From: Xanthomonas rydalmerensis
GTDB lineage: Bacteria; Pseudomonadota; Gammaproteobacteria; Xanthomonadales; Xanthomonadaceae
Assembly: GCF_033170385.1 (NCBI RefSeq)
Contig: NZ_CP126170.1
Location: 2,442,001 to 2,506,000, forward strand
DNA: 64,000 bases
Direction: 5' to 3'
The position numbers and the translations under genes are program-made. This document shows, piece after piece, positions 56,231 through 63,847 of the stretch (positions are counted from its first letter, which is position 1; every line of letters begins with the position of its first letter). The notes beneath the pieces are model-generated. The model was not told where the DNA came from. It searched no databases and worked only from the letters and a program-made list of their open reading frames with translations.

Positions 56231-56647
56231 CTACGCCTCCTGCCGGCGCATGCCCGCCGCTTCGCGCAGGAACTCGTCGTAGTCGAAGATGTAGTCGGTG
56301 GGGTCGTAGGCCTGGTCGGCGAGCACCATCAGCACGCAGTCCGCGCTGAAGTCGTAGAGATCGCGCCAGACCATGCTGCCGAGCAGCAGGCCCTGCCGCG
56401 GATCGTCCAGCACCACCTGCGTCGGACCGCTGCCGTCGTCGAGCAGGAACGACACCGAACCGTGCAACGCCACCGCCAGCTGGTTGAGATGGCGGTGCGC
56501 ATGCTGGCCGCGGTGCACGCCGTTGCGGGTGGCGAACAGGTAGTACACGCGGCGGATGTCGAAAGGCACGTCGCGCTGTTGCTCCAGCGCCACGAGCTGG
56601 CCGCGCGCGTCGCCGTGCGTCCGCAACTGGATTCGTTCGATTGCCAT
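56231..56647 (-). CDS. fdtA: dTDP-4-oxo-6-deoxyglucose 3,4-ketoisomerase-like cupin (FdtA/QdtA)
   Basis: A 138-residue cupin. DARGQLVALEQQRDVPFDIRR, then the His motif GVHRGQHAHRHLNQL and SVSFLLDDG are the FdtA/WxcM-C signature. Converts dTDP-4-keto-6-deoxyglucose to the 3-keto sugar ahead of transamination. First gene of the 15-gene glycan operon; its predicted ECF promoter starts 42 bases upstream. Confidence 0.93.
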   Translation of the reverse strand: MAIERIQLRTHGDARGQLVALEQQRDVPFDIRRVYYLFATRNGVHRGQHAHRHLNQLAVALHGSVSFLLDDGSGPTQVVLDDPRQGLLLGSMVWRDLYDFSADCVLMVLADQAYDPTDYIFDYDEFLREAAGMRRQEA

Positions 56648-56689
56648 CAGAGTGCCCGACCGGGCTCCACATCGGAGTGTCCAGGCTGA

Positions 56690-56715
56690 GTGCCGCGGGT
56701 CCGCGGAAAGGTTGC
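56690..56715 (-). promoter_or_regulatory. Predicted ECF promoter of the glycan operon
   Basis: The reverse strand reads GCAACC-TTTC, 11 more bases, GGCAC; both blocks match the sigma-gene copy exactly. It ends 42 bases before fdtA and lies back-to-back with the redox-operon promoter. Confidence 0.75.
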
Positions 56716-56738
56716 GCAACGCCGACGCGCACCGCGAC

Positions 56739-56764
56739 GCAACCTTTCGCCGCAGCGCCGGCAC
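56739..56764 (+). promoter_or_regulatory. Predicted ECF promoter of the redox operon
   Basis: GCAACC-TTTC, 11 more bases, GGCAC, identical in both blocks and spacing to the sigma-gene copy. It lies 86 bases before the cytochrome b561 ATG. Confidence 0.78.
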
Positions 56765-56850
56765 CCATCGACGACCACCGCTGCAGCGATGCCCCGCCGG
56801 CATCACGCCGCGCCCCTGCCTCGTCGCCCCCAAGGACACCGCGTACCGCC

Positions 56851-57438
56851 ATGACCTCACCCACGCCGGCCGCTCCGAAACCGCCCGTTTCCCCTCCTGC
56901 CGCGTCGGCGGCATTGCCGCGGCCGATGGTGTGGCTGCACTGGCTCACCGTGCTGTGCCTGGTGCTGGCGGCGGGGCTGATCCTGCTGCGCGAAGAGGTC
57001 GACGGCCGCATGTGGCGGCAGTGGCTGCTGGAAGGCCACCGCCACTTCGGCCTGTTCGTGCTGGGCCTGTTCTGCCTGCGCGTCGCGCTGCGGATGCGCC
57101 TGGGCAAGCGCCACGACCCGGAGGCCGGCTCGGCGCTGATGCGTTTGCTGGCCGGCGCCACCCACGTGGTGATGTACGCGCTGCTGCTGACCCTGCCGGT
57201 GCTGGGCTGGGCGCTGAGTCAATCGATGGGCAAGCCGGTGCATCTGTTCGGCGCGACCCTGCCCGAGCTGGTCGCGCCCGATCCCGATCTCGCCGACAGC
57301 TTGGGCGCCTGGCACGTGGACGCGGCCTGGCTGCTGCTCGGCCTGATCCTGCTGCACATCGGCGCGGCGCTGTGGCACCACCTCGTGCGCCGCGACGCCG
57401 TGCTGCAACGCATGGTGCCGTTCCTGCGCCGCCGCTGA
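56851..57438 (+). CDS. Cytochrome b561-family membrane protein
   Basis: A 195-residue protein with four membrane helices. Haem-ligand candidates are H30 (WLHWLTVL), H63/H65 (EGHRHFG), H105 (GATHVVMY), H155 and H169 (LLLHIGAALWHH), the YodB/CybB pattern. Passes electrons across or within the inner membrane, usually from quinol to periplasmic acceptors. AAGGAC lies before the ATG. First gene of the redox operon. Confidence 0.92.
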   Translation: MTSPTPAAPKPPVSPPAASAALPRPMVWLHWLTVLCLVLAAGLILLREEVDGRMWRQWLLEGHRHFGLFVLGLFCLRVALRMRLGKRHDPEAGSALMRLLAGATHVVMYALLLTLPVLGWALSQSMGKPVHLFGATLPELVAPDPDLADSLGAWHVDAAWLLLGLILLHIGAALWHHLVRRDAVLQRMVPFLRRR

Positions 57439-57505
57439 GCCGCGTCTCCCGTCACCTCGTTTCCGTCCGTCGCCGCACCCACCCGCCCGCCAAAGGACCT
57501 TCCGC

Positions 57506-58870
57506 ATGCACCAGGCCCCGTCGTCCCCCTCCACCTCCTCCCGCAGCGACAGGACGCGCGGCACCGAGCAGGCGCTGCTGTGGTCGGCGCTGGGCTCGCT
57601 GCTGCTGGTGCTGAGCCCACGCGCCGCCGCGGTGCCGGCGTTCGCGCGGCAGACCGGCTCGTCCTGCGCCGACTGCCACATCGGCGCCTACGGCCCGGCA
57701 CTGACCCCGTACGGCATGCGCTTCAAGCTCGGCGGCTACACCGACAGCGACGGCAACGGCACCAAGATCCCGGCCTCCGCGCAGCTCACCGCCAACCGCA
57801 GCGTGCCGGCGCGCGGCGAGAGCCGCACCCGCTTCAGCGAGGCCGACCTGTACCTGGCCGGGCGCATCACCGACAACGTCGGCGGCTACGTCAAGGTCGC
57901 CACCACCAACAACGGCAAGAACGACTACACCACGCGCCTGGACAACGTCGACCTGCGCGCAGTGGTCAAGAGCTTCCAGCTCGGCGGCAGGGACACCCTG
58001 CTCGGCGTCAGCGTCAACAACAATCCCGGCAGCCAGGACCCGATCGGCATGCTGCCCAACGCCTCCGGGCTGGGCCCGGCCTCGGCCTATTCCAGTTCGA
58101 CCACCCTGCTCAACCAATCCTCGCTGTCCAACCGGGTGATCGGCACCAGCGTCTACGGCCTGTACGACCGCAACTGGTACGGCGAAGTCGGCACCTACAC
58201 CGCCCTGCCGGTCTCGACCCAGGACGACCTCGGCTACGCCATCGGCGGCGATCCCGGCAAGCTCAGCGACACCGGCTACCTGCGCCTGAGCTACATGAAG
58301 GACCTCAAGCGCCAGTTCTTCTCCGCCGGCGTGGTCGCACTGACCACGCGCCGGCAGTTGCCGCGCAGCACCGGCCCGCGCGACGACTTCACCGATCTGG
58401 GCTACGACCTCAACTACCAGTTCCTTGGCACCCGCGAGCACATCCTCAAGCTCGGCTACCTCAACATCTACGAGCGCCGCCGCTACGGCAGCGCGCTGAT
58501 CGACCCGACCGACCCGGCCCTGGCCGGCCCGCGCCGGGCCAGCGTGCGCGACCAGTCGATCAGCCTCAACTACACCTACAAGCAGAGCTACAGCCTGCTG
58601 CTGGCGCACTTCATCAACACCGGCTCGGACGATCCGTTCCGCTACCGCCCGTACGGCGCGCCGGACACCACCAGCAACCTGATCAGCGCCTCGTGGGCGC
58701 CGTTCGGCAAGGACGACAGCTATTCGTCTATCTCCAACCTGCGCCTGTCCGCGACCTGGTTCCGTTTCAGCAAGTTCAACGGCAGCACCGGCAACGTGTT
58801 CGGCGCTACCCCGGTCACTCGCCCGCGCGACCTCAACCAGTTCGCGCTGAGCCTGAGCCTGGCCTTTTGA
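57506..58870 (+). CDS. Outer-membrane fused cytochrome-porin (Cyc2-like)
   Basis: A 454-residue protein. Signal region (about 22-43), then a short haem domain PAFARQTGSSCADCH (Cys54, Cys57, His58) leading into ALTPYGMRFKLGGYT, and about 350 residues of alternating amphipathic strands ending in Phe (LSLSLAF), an outer-membrane barrel signature. One haem plugged into a porin of about this size is the Cyc2 layout, known for iron oxidation in other bacteria. The electron source or sink here is unknown. Lies between cytochrome b561 and a periplasmic cytochrome c. Confidence 0.8.
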   Translation: MHQAPSSPSTSSRSDRTRGTEQALLWSALGSLLLVLSPRAAAVPAFARQTGSSCADCHIGAYGPALTPYGMRFKLGGYTDSDGNGTKIPASAQLTANRSVPARGESRTRFSEADLYLAGRITDNVGGYVKVATTNNGKNDYTTRLDNVDLRAVVKSFQLGGRDTLLGVSVNNNPGSQDPIGMLPNASGLGPASAYSSSTTLLNQSSLSNRVIGTSVYGLYDRNWYGEVGTYTALPVSTQDDLGYAIGGDPGKLSDTGYLRLSYMKDLKRQFFSAGVVALTTRRQLPRSTGPRDDFTDLGYDLNYQFLGTREHILKLGYLNIYERRRYGSALIDPTDPALAGPRRASVRDQSISLNYTYKQSYSLLLAHFINTGSDDPFRYRPYGAPDTTSNLISASWAPFGKDDSYSSISNLRLSATWFRFSKFNGSTGNVFGATPVTRPRDLNQFALSLSLAF

Positions 58871-58893
58871 TCCCCCGCACGGAGCTTCCCCCC

Positions 58894-59289
58894 ATGAAAC
58901 GCACCAATGCCCTCCCCCTGTGCACCCTGCTGGCCGGCCTGCTGCCGCTGGCCGCCGCGGTGGCGCCGTCCGCGCATGCCGCCGGCGGCGCGCCCGGCGC
59001 CGGCGTGTTCGCCAGCGAATGCGCCGAATGCCACAGCGCCGCACCGGCCAAGAACAAGAAGGGCCCGACCCTGTTCGGCGTGGTCGGGCGCCGCGCCGGC
59101 AGCGTGCCGGACTACGCCTATTCCGACGCGATGAAGCAGAGCCAGTGGACCTGGAGCGACGACAAGCTGCGCAGCTACCTGTCGCAACCGGCATCCAAGG
59201 CCCTGCCCGGCGGCAAGATGAAGTACGACGGACTGGACGATCCAAAGCAGTTGCAGGACCTGATCGCCTACCTGCACAGCCTGCATTGA
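58894..59289 (+). CDS. Periplasmic class I cytochrome c
   Basis: A 131-residue protein. Signal ends SAHAAGG, haem site CAECH (Cys43, Cys46, His47), the NKKGPTLFGVVGRRAG loop and the axial Met (about 109) in GGKMKYDGL: a small c-type electron shuttle. Ribosome site CGGAGC upstream. 23 bases after the cytochrome-porin, whose haem it could reduce or oxidise in the periplasm. Confidence 0.95.
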   Translation: MKRTNALPLCTLLAGLLPLAAAVAPSAHAAGGAPGAGVFASECAECHSAAPAKNKKGPTLFGVVGRRAGSVPDYAYSDAMKQSQWTWSDDKLRSYLSQPASKALPGGKMKYDGLDDPKQLQDLIAYLHSLH

Positions 59290-59460
59290 ACTCGCTGCCC
59301 GATCGGGTCATATTCGGCGCCCCACGGGCCGGCCGTCGCGTCGCGCCCGTGCCCGATTCCTGACCTGCGAGCACCGAGCCACCGTGCGTGTTTTCCCTGC
59401 CGTCCGCGGCGCTTCGTCGCTGCTGCCCGCCGCTACCCAGCGCTGCGGGGCGGGCCGCGC

Positions 59461-60213
59461 ATGCTGAACGCGCACGCGGTCCCGCCGAGCGCCGCATCCC
59501 GGCGGTCAGTGCATCCAGGCGTCGGCGCGGCCCTGGCCGTGGGCCTTGCGCTCGCCGCCCTGCACGCGCCGGCGGCAATGGCCGGCGACGTCGGCGGTGC
59601 CGCCGGGATCAGCTCGCAACTGGTCGATCGCGGCATCGCCGTGACCCGCAGCACCCCGACCCTGCAGGGCGCGCTGTTCTGGCTGCCGGCGCCGGGCTGG
59701 TCGCTGAGCGGCTCGGCCAGCGTGGCACTGGACGCGCCGGGCAAGGTGTTGATGGGCAGCGCCGGCCTGTCGCGCGGCTGGACCCTGTCCGACAACTGGC
59801 AACTGCAGGCCGAAGCGCTGCTGTACCGCTACCCCGGCCGGCGTGTCGACCGTCCGTTCAACCGCGACGAGCTCAGCCTGGGCTGGAGCTACCGCGACCG
59901 CCTGAGCCTGTCGCTGGCCGCGTTCCGCCTGCCCGACAGCGGCCTGCGCCAGCGCTGGTACGGCGCGCTCGACCTCACCGCGCACCAGCCGCTCCACGGC
60001 GCGCTGTCGCTGTCGGCCGGGGTCGGCGTCAGCCAGGCGCCGCCGGCCCTGTACGGACTGGAGTACGTGGCGCACTATCGCTACGGCCACGCCGGGCTGA
60101 TCTGGAACGCCGGGCGCTGGAGCGTGGAGGTGGACCGCATGTTCAACGACACCCACGGCGGCGCGAACCACGGGATCTGGCCCTGGGTGGCCAGCGTCTC
60201 CCGCAGCTTCTGA
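59461..60213 (+). CDS. Outer-membrane-type beta-strand protein
   Basis: A 250-residue secreted protein (signal ends AAMAGD). Many short amphipathic strands with Tyr/Trp girdles (WSYRDRLSLSLAAFRL) and a terminal Phe (SVSRSF), predicting a small barrel. The opening SSQLVDRGIAVTRSTPTLQG resembles the Gcw_chp-type family, tentatively. It follows cytochrome c by 171 gene-free bases and precedes the ECF promoter. Confidence 0.72.
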   Translation: MLNAHAVPPSAASRRSVHPGVGAALAVGLALAALHAPAAMAGDVGGAAGISSQLVDRGIAVTRSTPTLQGALFWLPAPGWSLSGSASVALDAPGKVLMGSAGLSRGWTLSDNWQLQAEALLYRYPGRRVDRPFNRDELSLGWSYRDRLSLSLAAFRLPDSGLRQRWYGALDLTAHQPLHGALSLSAGVGVSQAPPALYGLEYVAHYRYGHAGLIWNAGRWSVEVDRMFNDTHGGANHGIWPWVASVSRSF

Positions 60214-60220
60214 TCCGAGC

Positions 60221-60246
60221 GCAACCTTTCCGTGCCGCCCCGGCAC
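60221..60246 (+). promoter_or_regulatory. Predicted autoregulatory ECF promoter of the sigma gene
   Basis: GCAACC-TTTC, 11 more bases, GGCAC, 30 bases before the sigma-factor ATG. It is the reference copy for the motif shared by six sites. The AAC in the first block is the usual core of ECF -35 elements. Confidence 0.75.
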
Positions 60247-60276
60247 ATACCGGTGCCCGTTGCCACACCTGCCCCC

Positions 60277-60858
60277 ATGAACGACACCGACCTGCTCGGC
60301 GATGCCACCGACCGCATGCTGCTCCGGCGCATGGCGGCCAGCGACCGCGAGGCGCTGACCCGCCTGTACCGCGCCTACCACGGCCGCCTGTGCCGGTTCC
60401 TGTCGCGGCTGACCCGGCGCCCGGACATCATCGAGGAAGCGATCAACGACTGCTTCTGGATCGTCTGGCAGAAGGCGGGCGACTTTCGCGGCGATTCGCA
60501 GGTTTCGACCTGGATCATGGGCATCGCCTACCGCTGCGGGCTCAAGGCGATCCGCCACCACAGCGACGACGCCATCGACGATGGCGTGGCCGCCGAGGAC
60601 CACGCCGCGGCGGCGGACCCGGACGAGGACCGCGAGCTGCGCGACTGGCTGGGCAAGGGCCTGGAACGCCTGTCGGCCGACCAGCGGCTGGTGGTGGAAC
60701 TGGTCTACGGCCTCGGCCACAAGCTGGAAGAGGTCGCCGCGATCATGCAGTGCCCGGTGGGCACCATCAAGGCCCGGCTGTTCCATGCCCGGGTCAAGCT
60801 TCGCAACGTGTTGCCGGGATTGGCCGGCGACGCGTCCACGCTGACGGAGAGCGCGTGA
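60277..60858 (+). CDS. ECF-type RNA polymerase sigma factor
   Basis: A 193-residue group 4 sigma factor. Region 2: LTRLYRAYHGRLCRFLSRL through STWIMGIAYRCGLKAIRHH. Region 4: LSADQRLVVELVYGLGHKLEEV and MQCPVGTIKARLFHARVKLR. An Asp/Ala-rich linker lies between. Overlaps the anti-sigma gene by one base (TGATG), so the pair is made together. It very likely recognises the six-copy GCAACC-N15-GGCAC motif, including the one before itself. Confidence 0.95.
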   Translation: MNDTDLLGDATDRMLLRRMAASDREALTRLYRAYHGRLCRFLSRLTRRPDIIEEAINDCFWIVWQKAGDFRGDSQVSTWIMGIAYRCGLKAIRHHSDDAIDDGVAAEDHAAAADPDEDRELRDWLGKGLERLSADQRLVVELVYGLGHKLEEVAAIMQCPVGTIKARLFHARVKLRNVLPGLAGDASTLTESA

Positions 60859-61499
60859 TGAAAACGGGCTTCAATGAGCCAGGCAACGAATGCGCGCATG
60901 CCTGGGAACTGATGCCGTGGGTGCTGCAGGACAGCGCCACGGAAGACGAGAACGAATGGCTGGTCGCGCACCTGGCCAAGTGCCAGCACTGCAGCGCCGA
61001 GTTCGCCCAGCAGAGCCGCCTGCGCATGGCGATGACCCTGCCCAGCGACGTGCCGGTGGACGCCGAGGCCGGGCTGCAGCGCCTGCTGCAGCGCCTGGAC
61101 GCGCCGGTCCCCAAGCCGCAGCCGCAGCGCAGCCGCACCAGCTGGACCACGCGGGCGCTGGTTGCCGCCGCCCTGCTGCAGGCCGTGGGCCTGGGCGTGC
61201 TGGGCGTGCGCCTGTCCGCCGAGCATGAGCGCAGCACCGCCTACCGCACCCTCAGCGACGCCACGCAGCCGCTGGCGGCCGACGCGATCCGGGTGGTGCC
61301 GGACGCACGCATGACCCTGGCCGACTGGGATGCGCTGTTGCGCAAGCTGCAGCTGCGGGTGATCGGCGGCCCCAACGCCGCCGGCGCCTACACCGTGGTG
61401 CCGATCCAGGCCGGGTCGGCGGCGCAGCCGCAGCGCAGCGTGCAGCAGTTGCGCGCCACCGCCGGCATCCGCCTGGCGGAGCCGATCGCCGCGCCATGA
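60858..61499 (+). CDS. Zinc-type (ZAS) membrane anti-sigma factor
   Basis: A 213-residue protein. The cytoplasmic N-terminus has the zinc anti-sigma motif AHLAKCQHC (His38, Cys42, Cys45), one membrane helix (about 99-118), and a periplasmic C-terminal domain. Holds the sigma factor inactive until an envelope signal is sensed. HxxxCxxC members can respond to redox change, which would fit the redox genes beside it (inference). Overlaps sigma by 1 base and the protease by 4. Confidence 0.92.
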   Translation: MKTGFNEPGNECAHAWELMPWVLQDSATEDENEWLVAHLAKCQHCSAEFAQQSRLRMAMTLPSDVPVDAEAGLQRLLQRLDAPVPKPQPQRSRTSWTTRALVAAALLQAVGLGVLGVRLSAEHERSTAYRTLSDATQPLAADAIRVVPDARMTLADWDALLRKLQLRVIGGPNAAGAYTVVPIQAGSAAQPQRSVQQLRATAGIRLAEPIAAP

Positions 61500-62821
61500 A
61501 GCTGCATCTCGCCAGCCTGCTGTTCGCCTGCCTGGGCCTTGGCGCCTGTGCCCACGCCGCGCCGGCGGCCGTCGCCGATCCTGCGCCCGCGGCCAAGGCG
61601 CCCAGCCTGGATCCGTCGCCGGCGCTGGACAGCCAGCGCCAGATCGTCCTCGCCGTGGCCAACCCGATGGCCGCGCCGAGCCGCCACGCCGGCTCCAATC
61701 TGCTCGGCTACGCCTCGGCCCGCTACTACGGCGCCGGCACCCAGGCGGTCGCCACCCTGGACGCGCTGAACAAGCGCTACGGCCTGCGCCAGGTCGCCGG
61801 CTGGCCGATCAAGGCGCTGGGGCTGTACTGCGTGGTGCTGGAGCCGGCGCCGGGCAGCGACCGCGCGGCGCTGCTGGCGCAATTGGCCAAGGATGACCGC
61901 GTGGCGCTGTCGCAGCCGCTGCAGGACTTCGGCACGTATTCGGCCGATAGCCAGGCCGCGGCGGCGGCGCCGGCGCAGCCGCTGCGCTACAACGACCCCT
62001 ACGTGGACATGCAGCGCGGCTTCGCCGCCACCAATGCAGCCACCGCGCAGACGCTGAGCCAGGGCCAGGGCGTGGACGTGGCGATCGTCGACACCGGCGT
62101 GGACACGTCGCATCCGGACCTGCGCGGACGCCTGCGCAACACCCGCGACCTGGTCGCCGCCGATCCGGGCGCGTTCAACCGCGACCACCACGGCACCGAG
62201 GTCGCCGGCATCATCGCCGCCGGCAGCAACAACCACCTGGGCATCGTCGGCATCGCGCCGAAGGCGATGCTCGACGTGTACAAGGCCTGCTGGTATCCGC
62301 AGCGCCCCGGCGCCGGCGCCGGCTGCAACTCCTTCACCCTGGCCAAGGCGCTGGCGGCGATCGGCGACACCCGCACCCGCATCATCAATCTCAGCCTGGG
62401 CGGCCCGGCCGACCCGCTGCTGCGCAAGCTCATGGAACAGTTGCTGCGCGACGGCCGCATCGTGGTCGCGGCGATGCCGCCCAACGGCCGCATGGACGGG
62501 TTTCCCGATGGCATTCCCGGGGTGATCGTGGTGCGCAGCAGCGCCGCCACGCCGGCACCGGCGGGCGTGCTCAGCGCGCCGGGCGAGGACATCCTCACCA
62601 CCCAGCCAAACGGTGGCTACGACTTCACCTCCGGCTCGTCGATGGCCACCGCCCACGTCAGCGGCGTGGTCGCGCTGCTGCTGGCGCTGGCGCCGCAACT
62701 GGACGCGCGCAGCGTGCACGACCTGCTGCTGCGCACCAGCCGCACGCGCGACGGCCTGCTGCAGGTGGACGCCGCCGCCGCCGTACAGGCGTTGCCGCGT
62801 AGCGCTCCCCTCGCCCGCTGA
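61496..62821 (+). CDS. S8 subtilisin-like lipoprotein
   Basis: A 441-residue lipoprotein (lipobox LGAC, Cys18). The triad segments are VDVAIVDTGVDTSHPDL (Asp199), HHGTEVAGI (His232) and SGSSMATAHVSG (Ser382). The region where subtilisins have AAGN reads VVAAMPPNGR, so the oxyanion Asn is shifted or altered and activity may be limited. Coupled to the anti-sigma gene by ATGA, so it may process the anti-sigma factor or envelope proteins; this is inference. Confidence 0.9.
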   Translation: MKLHLASLLFACLGLGACAHAAPAAVADPAPAAKAPSLDPSPALDSQRQIVLAVANPMAAPSRHAGSNLLGYASARYYGAGTQAVATLDALNKRYGLRQVAGWPIKALGLYCVVLEPAPGSDRAALLAQLAKDDRVALSQPLQDFGTYSADSQAAAAAPAQPLRYNDPYVDMQRGFAATNAATAQTLSQGQGVDVAIVDTGVDTSHPDLRGRLRNTRDLVAADPGAFNRDHHGTEVAGIIAAGSNNHLGIVGIAPKAMLDVYKACWYPQRPGAGAGCNSFTLAKALAAIGDTRTRIINLSLGGPADPLLRKLMEQLLRDGRIVVAAMPPNGRMDGFPDGIPGVIVVRSSAATPAPAGVLSAPGEDILTTQPNGGYDFTSGSSMATAHVSGVVALLLALAPQLDARSVHDLLLRTSRTRDGLLQVDAAAAVQALPRSAPLAR

Positions 62822-62831
62822 GGTCACCCCC

Positions 62832-63638
62832 ATGCGTTCCTGGATCCCGCTCTGGTTGCACCGGCTCGGCGCGCCGCCGACCTTCTACCGCGTGGCCGGC
62901 GCGGTGCGTCCCTGGAGCCTGGCTGCGGCCATGCTGTTCGGCGCCGTGGCCTGCTACGGCGGGCTGGTGCTGGCGCCGCCGGATTACCAGCAGCACGACG
63001 CCTACCGCATCCTCTTCGTGCACGTGCCGTGCGCGTGGATGAGCCTGTTCGTGTACGCGGCGATGGGCGTGGCCGGCCTGGTCGCGCTGGTGTGGCGGGT
63101 GAAGCTGGCGGAAATCGCCTGCATGGCCTCGGCACCGATCGGCGCCGCCTTCACCTTCGTCACCCTGTGCACCGGCTCGCTGTGGGGCCGGCCGATGTGG
63201 GGCACATGGTGGACCTGGGACGCCCGGCTCACCTCGGAACTGGTGCTGTTGTTCCTGTACCTGGGCGTGATCGGCCTGCAACGCGCCATCGACGACCCGC
63301 GCCAGGGCGCGCGCGCCGCCGCGCTGCTGGCGCTGGTCGGGCTGATCAACCTGCCGATCGTGCATTACTCGGTGGTCTGGTGGAACACGCTGCACCAGGG
63401 CTCCACGGTATGCGTGCTCGGCCCGTCGAAGATGCCGCTGTCGATGCTGTGGCCGCTGCTGACCGGCGTGGTCGCCAGCAAGTGCTACTACATCGCCAGC
63501 CTGTGCGGGCGCATGCGCAGCGATCTGCTGTCACTGGAGCGCGGCAAGGCCTGGGTGCGTGCGATTGCGCTGCAGGCCGCGCCGGTGTCGACGTCGCCGG
63601 CGGACACCGCGCCGCGGCCCGCGGAGCACGCGGCATGA
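62832..63638 (+). CDS. ccmC: Haem exporter/attachment protein CcmC
   Basis: A 268-residue inner-membrane protein with six helices. Trp-rich WWTWDARLT and flanking His residues (FVHVPCAWM; IVHYSVVWWNTLHQ) are the haem-handling signature of CcmC, which delivers haem to CcmE. 10 bases after the protease stop, so probably in the ECF operon. No ccmA or ccmB precedes it. Confidence 0.96.
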   Translation: MRSWIPLWLHRLGAPPTFYRVAGAVRPWSLAAAMLFGAVACYGGLVLAPPDYQQHDAYRILFVHVPCAWMSLFVYAAMGVAGLVALVWRVKLAEIACMASAPIGAAFTFVTLCTGSLWGRPMWGTWWTWDARLTSELVLLFLYLGVIGLQRAIDDPRQGARAAALLALVGLINLPIVHYSVVWWNTLHQGSTVCVLGPSKMPLSMLWPLLTGVVASKCYYIASLCGRMRSDLLSLERGKAWVRAIALQAAPVSTSPADTAPRPAEHAA

Positions 63639-63847
63639 GCGGGTTCTGGGCGATGGGCGGCTATGCCGTCTATGTGTGGAGCGCGTACGCGCTGGCGCTG
63701 GTGGTGCTGCTCCTGGACAGCCTGCTGCCGCGCCGCCGCCAGCGCCGGCTGCTCGCCGAGATCCGTGCGCAAGTGGCCCGCGAACAGGTCCGCCGTGCCC
63801 GCGGCAACGCGGCCACCAACGGAGCGCACGATGCATCCCACCCGTAA
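63635..63847 (+). CDS. ccmD: Cytochrome c maturation protein CcmD
   Basis: A 70-residue protein with one membrane helix ([21 protein letters not shown]) followed by a basic cytoplasmic tail, as in CcmD, which frees haem-loaded CcmE from CcmC. Overlaps ccmC by 4 bases and ccmE by 17. Confidence 0.9.
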   Translation: MSGFWAMGGYAVYVWSAYALALVVLLLDSLLPRRRQRRLLAEIRAQVAREQVRRARGNAATNGAHDASHP

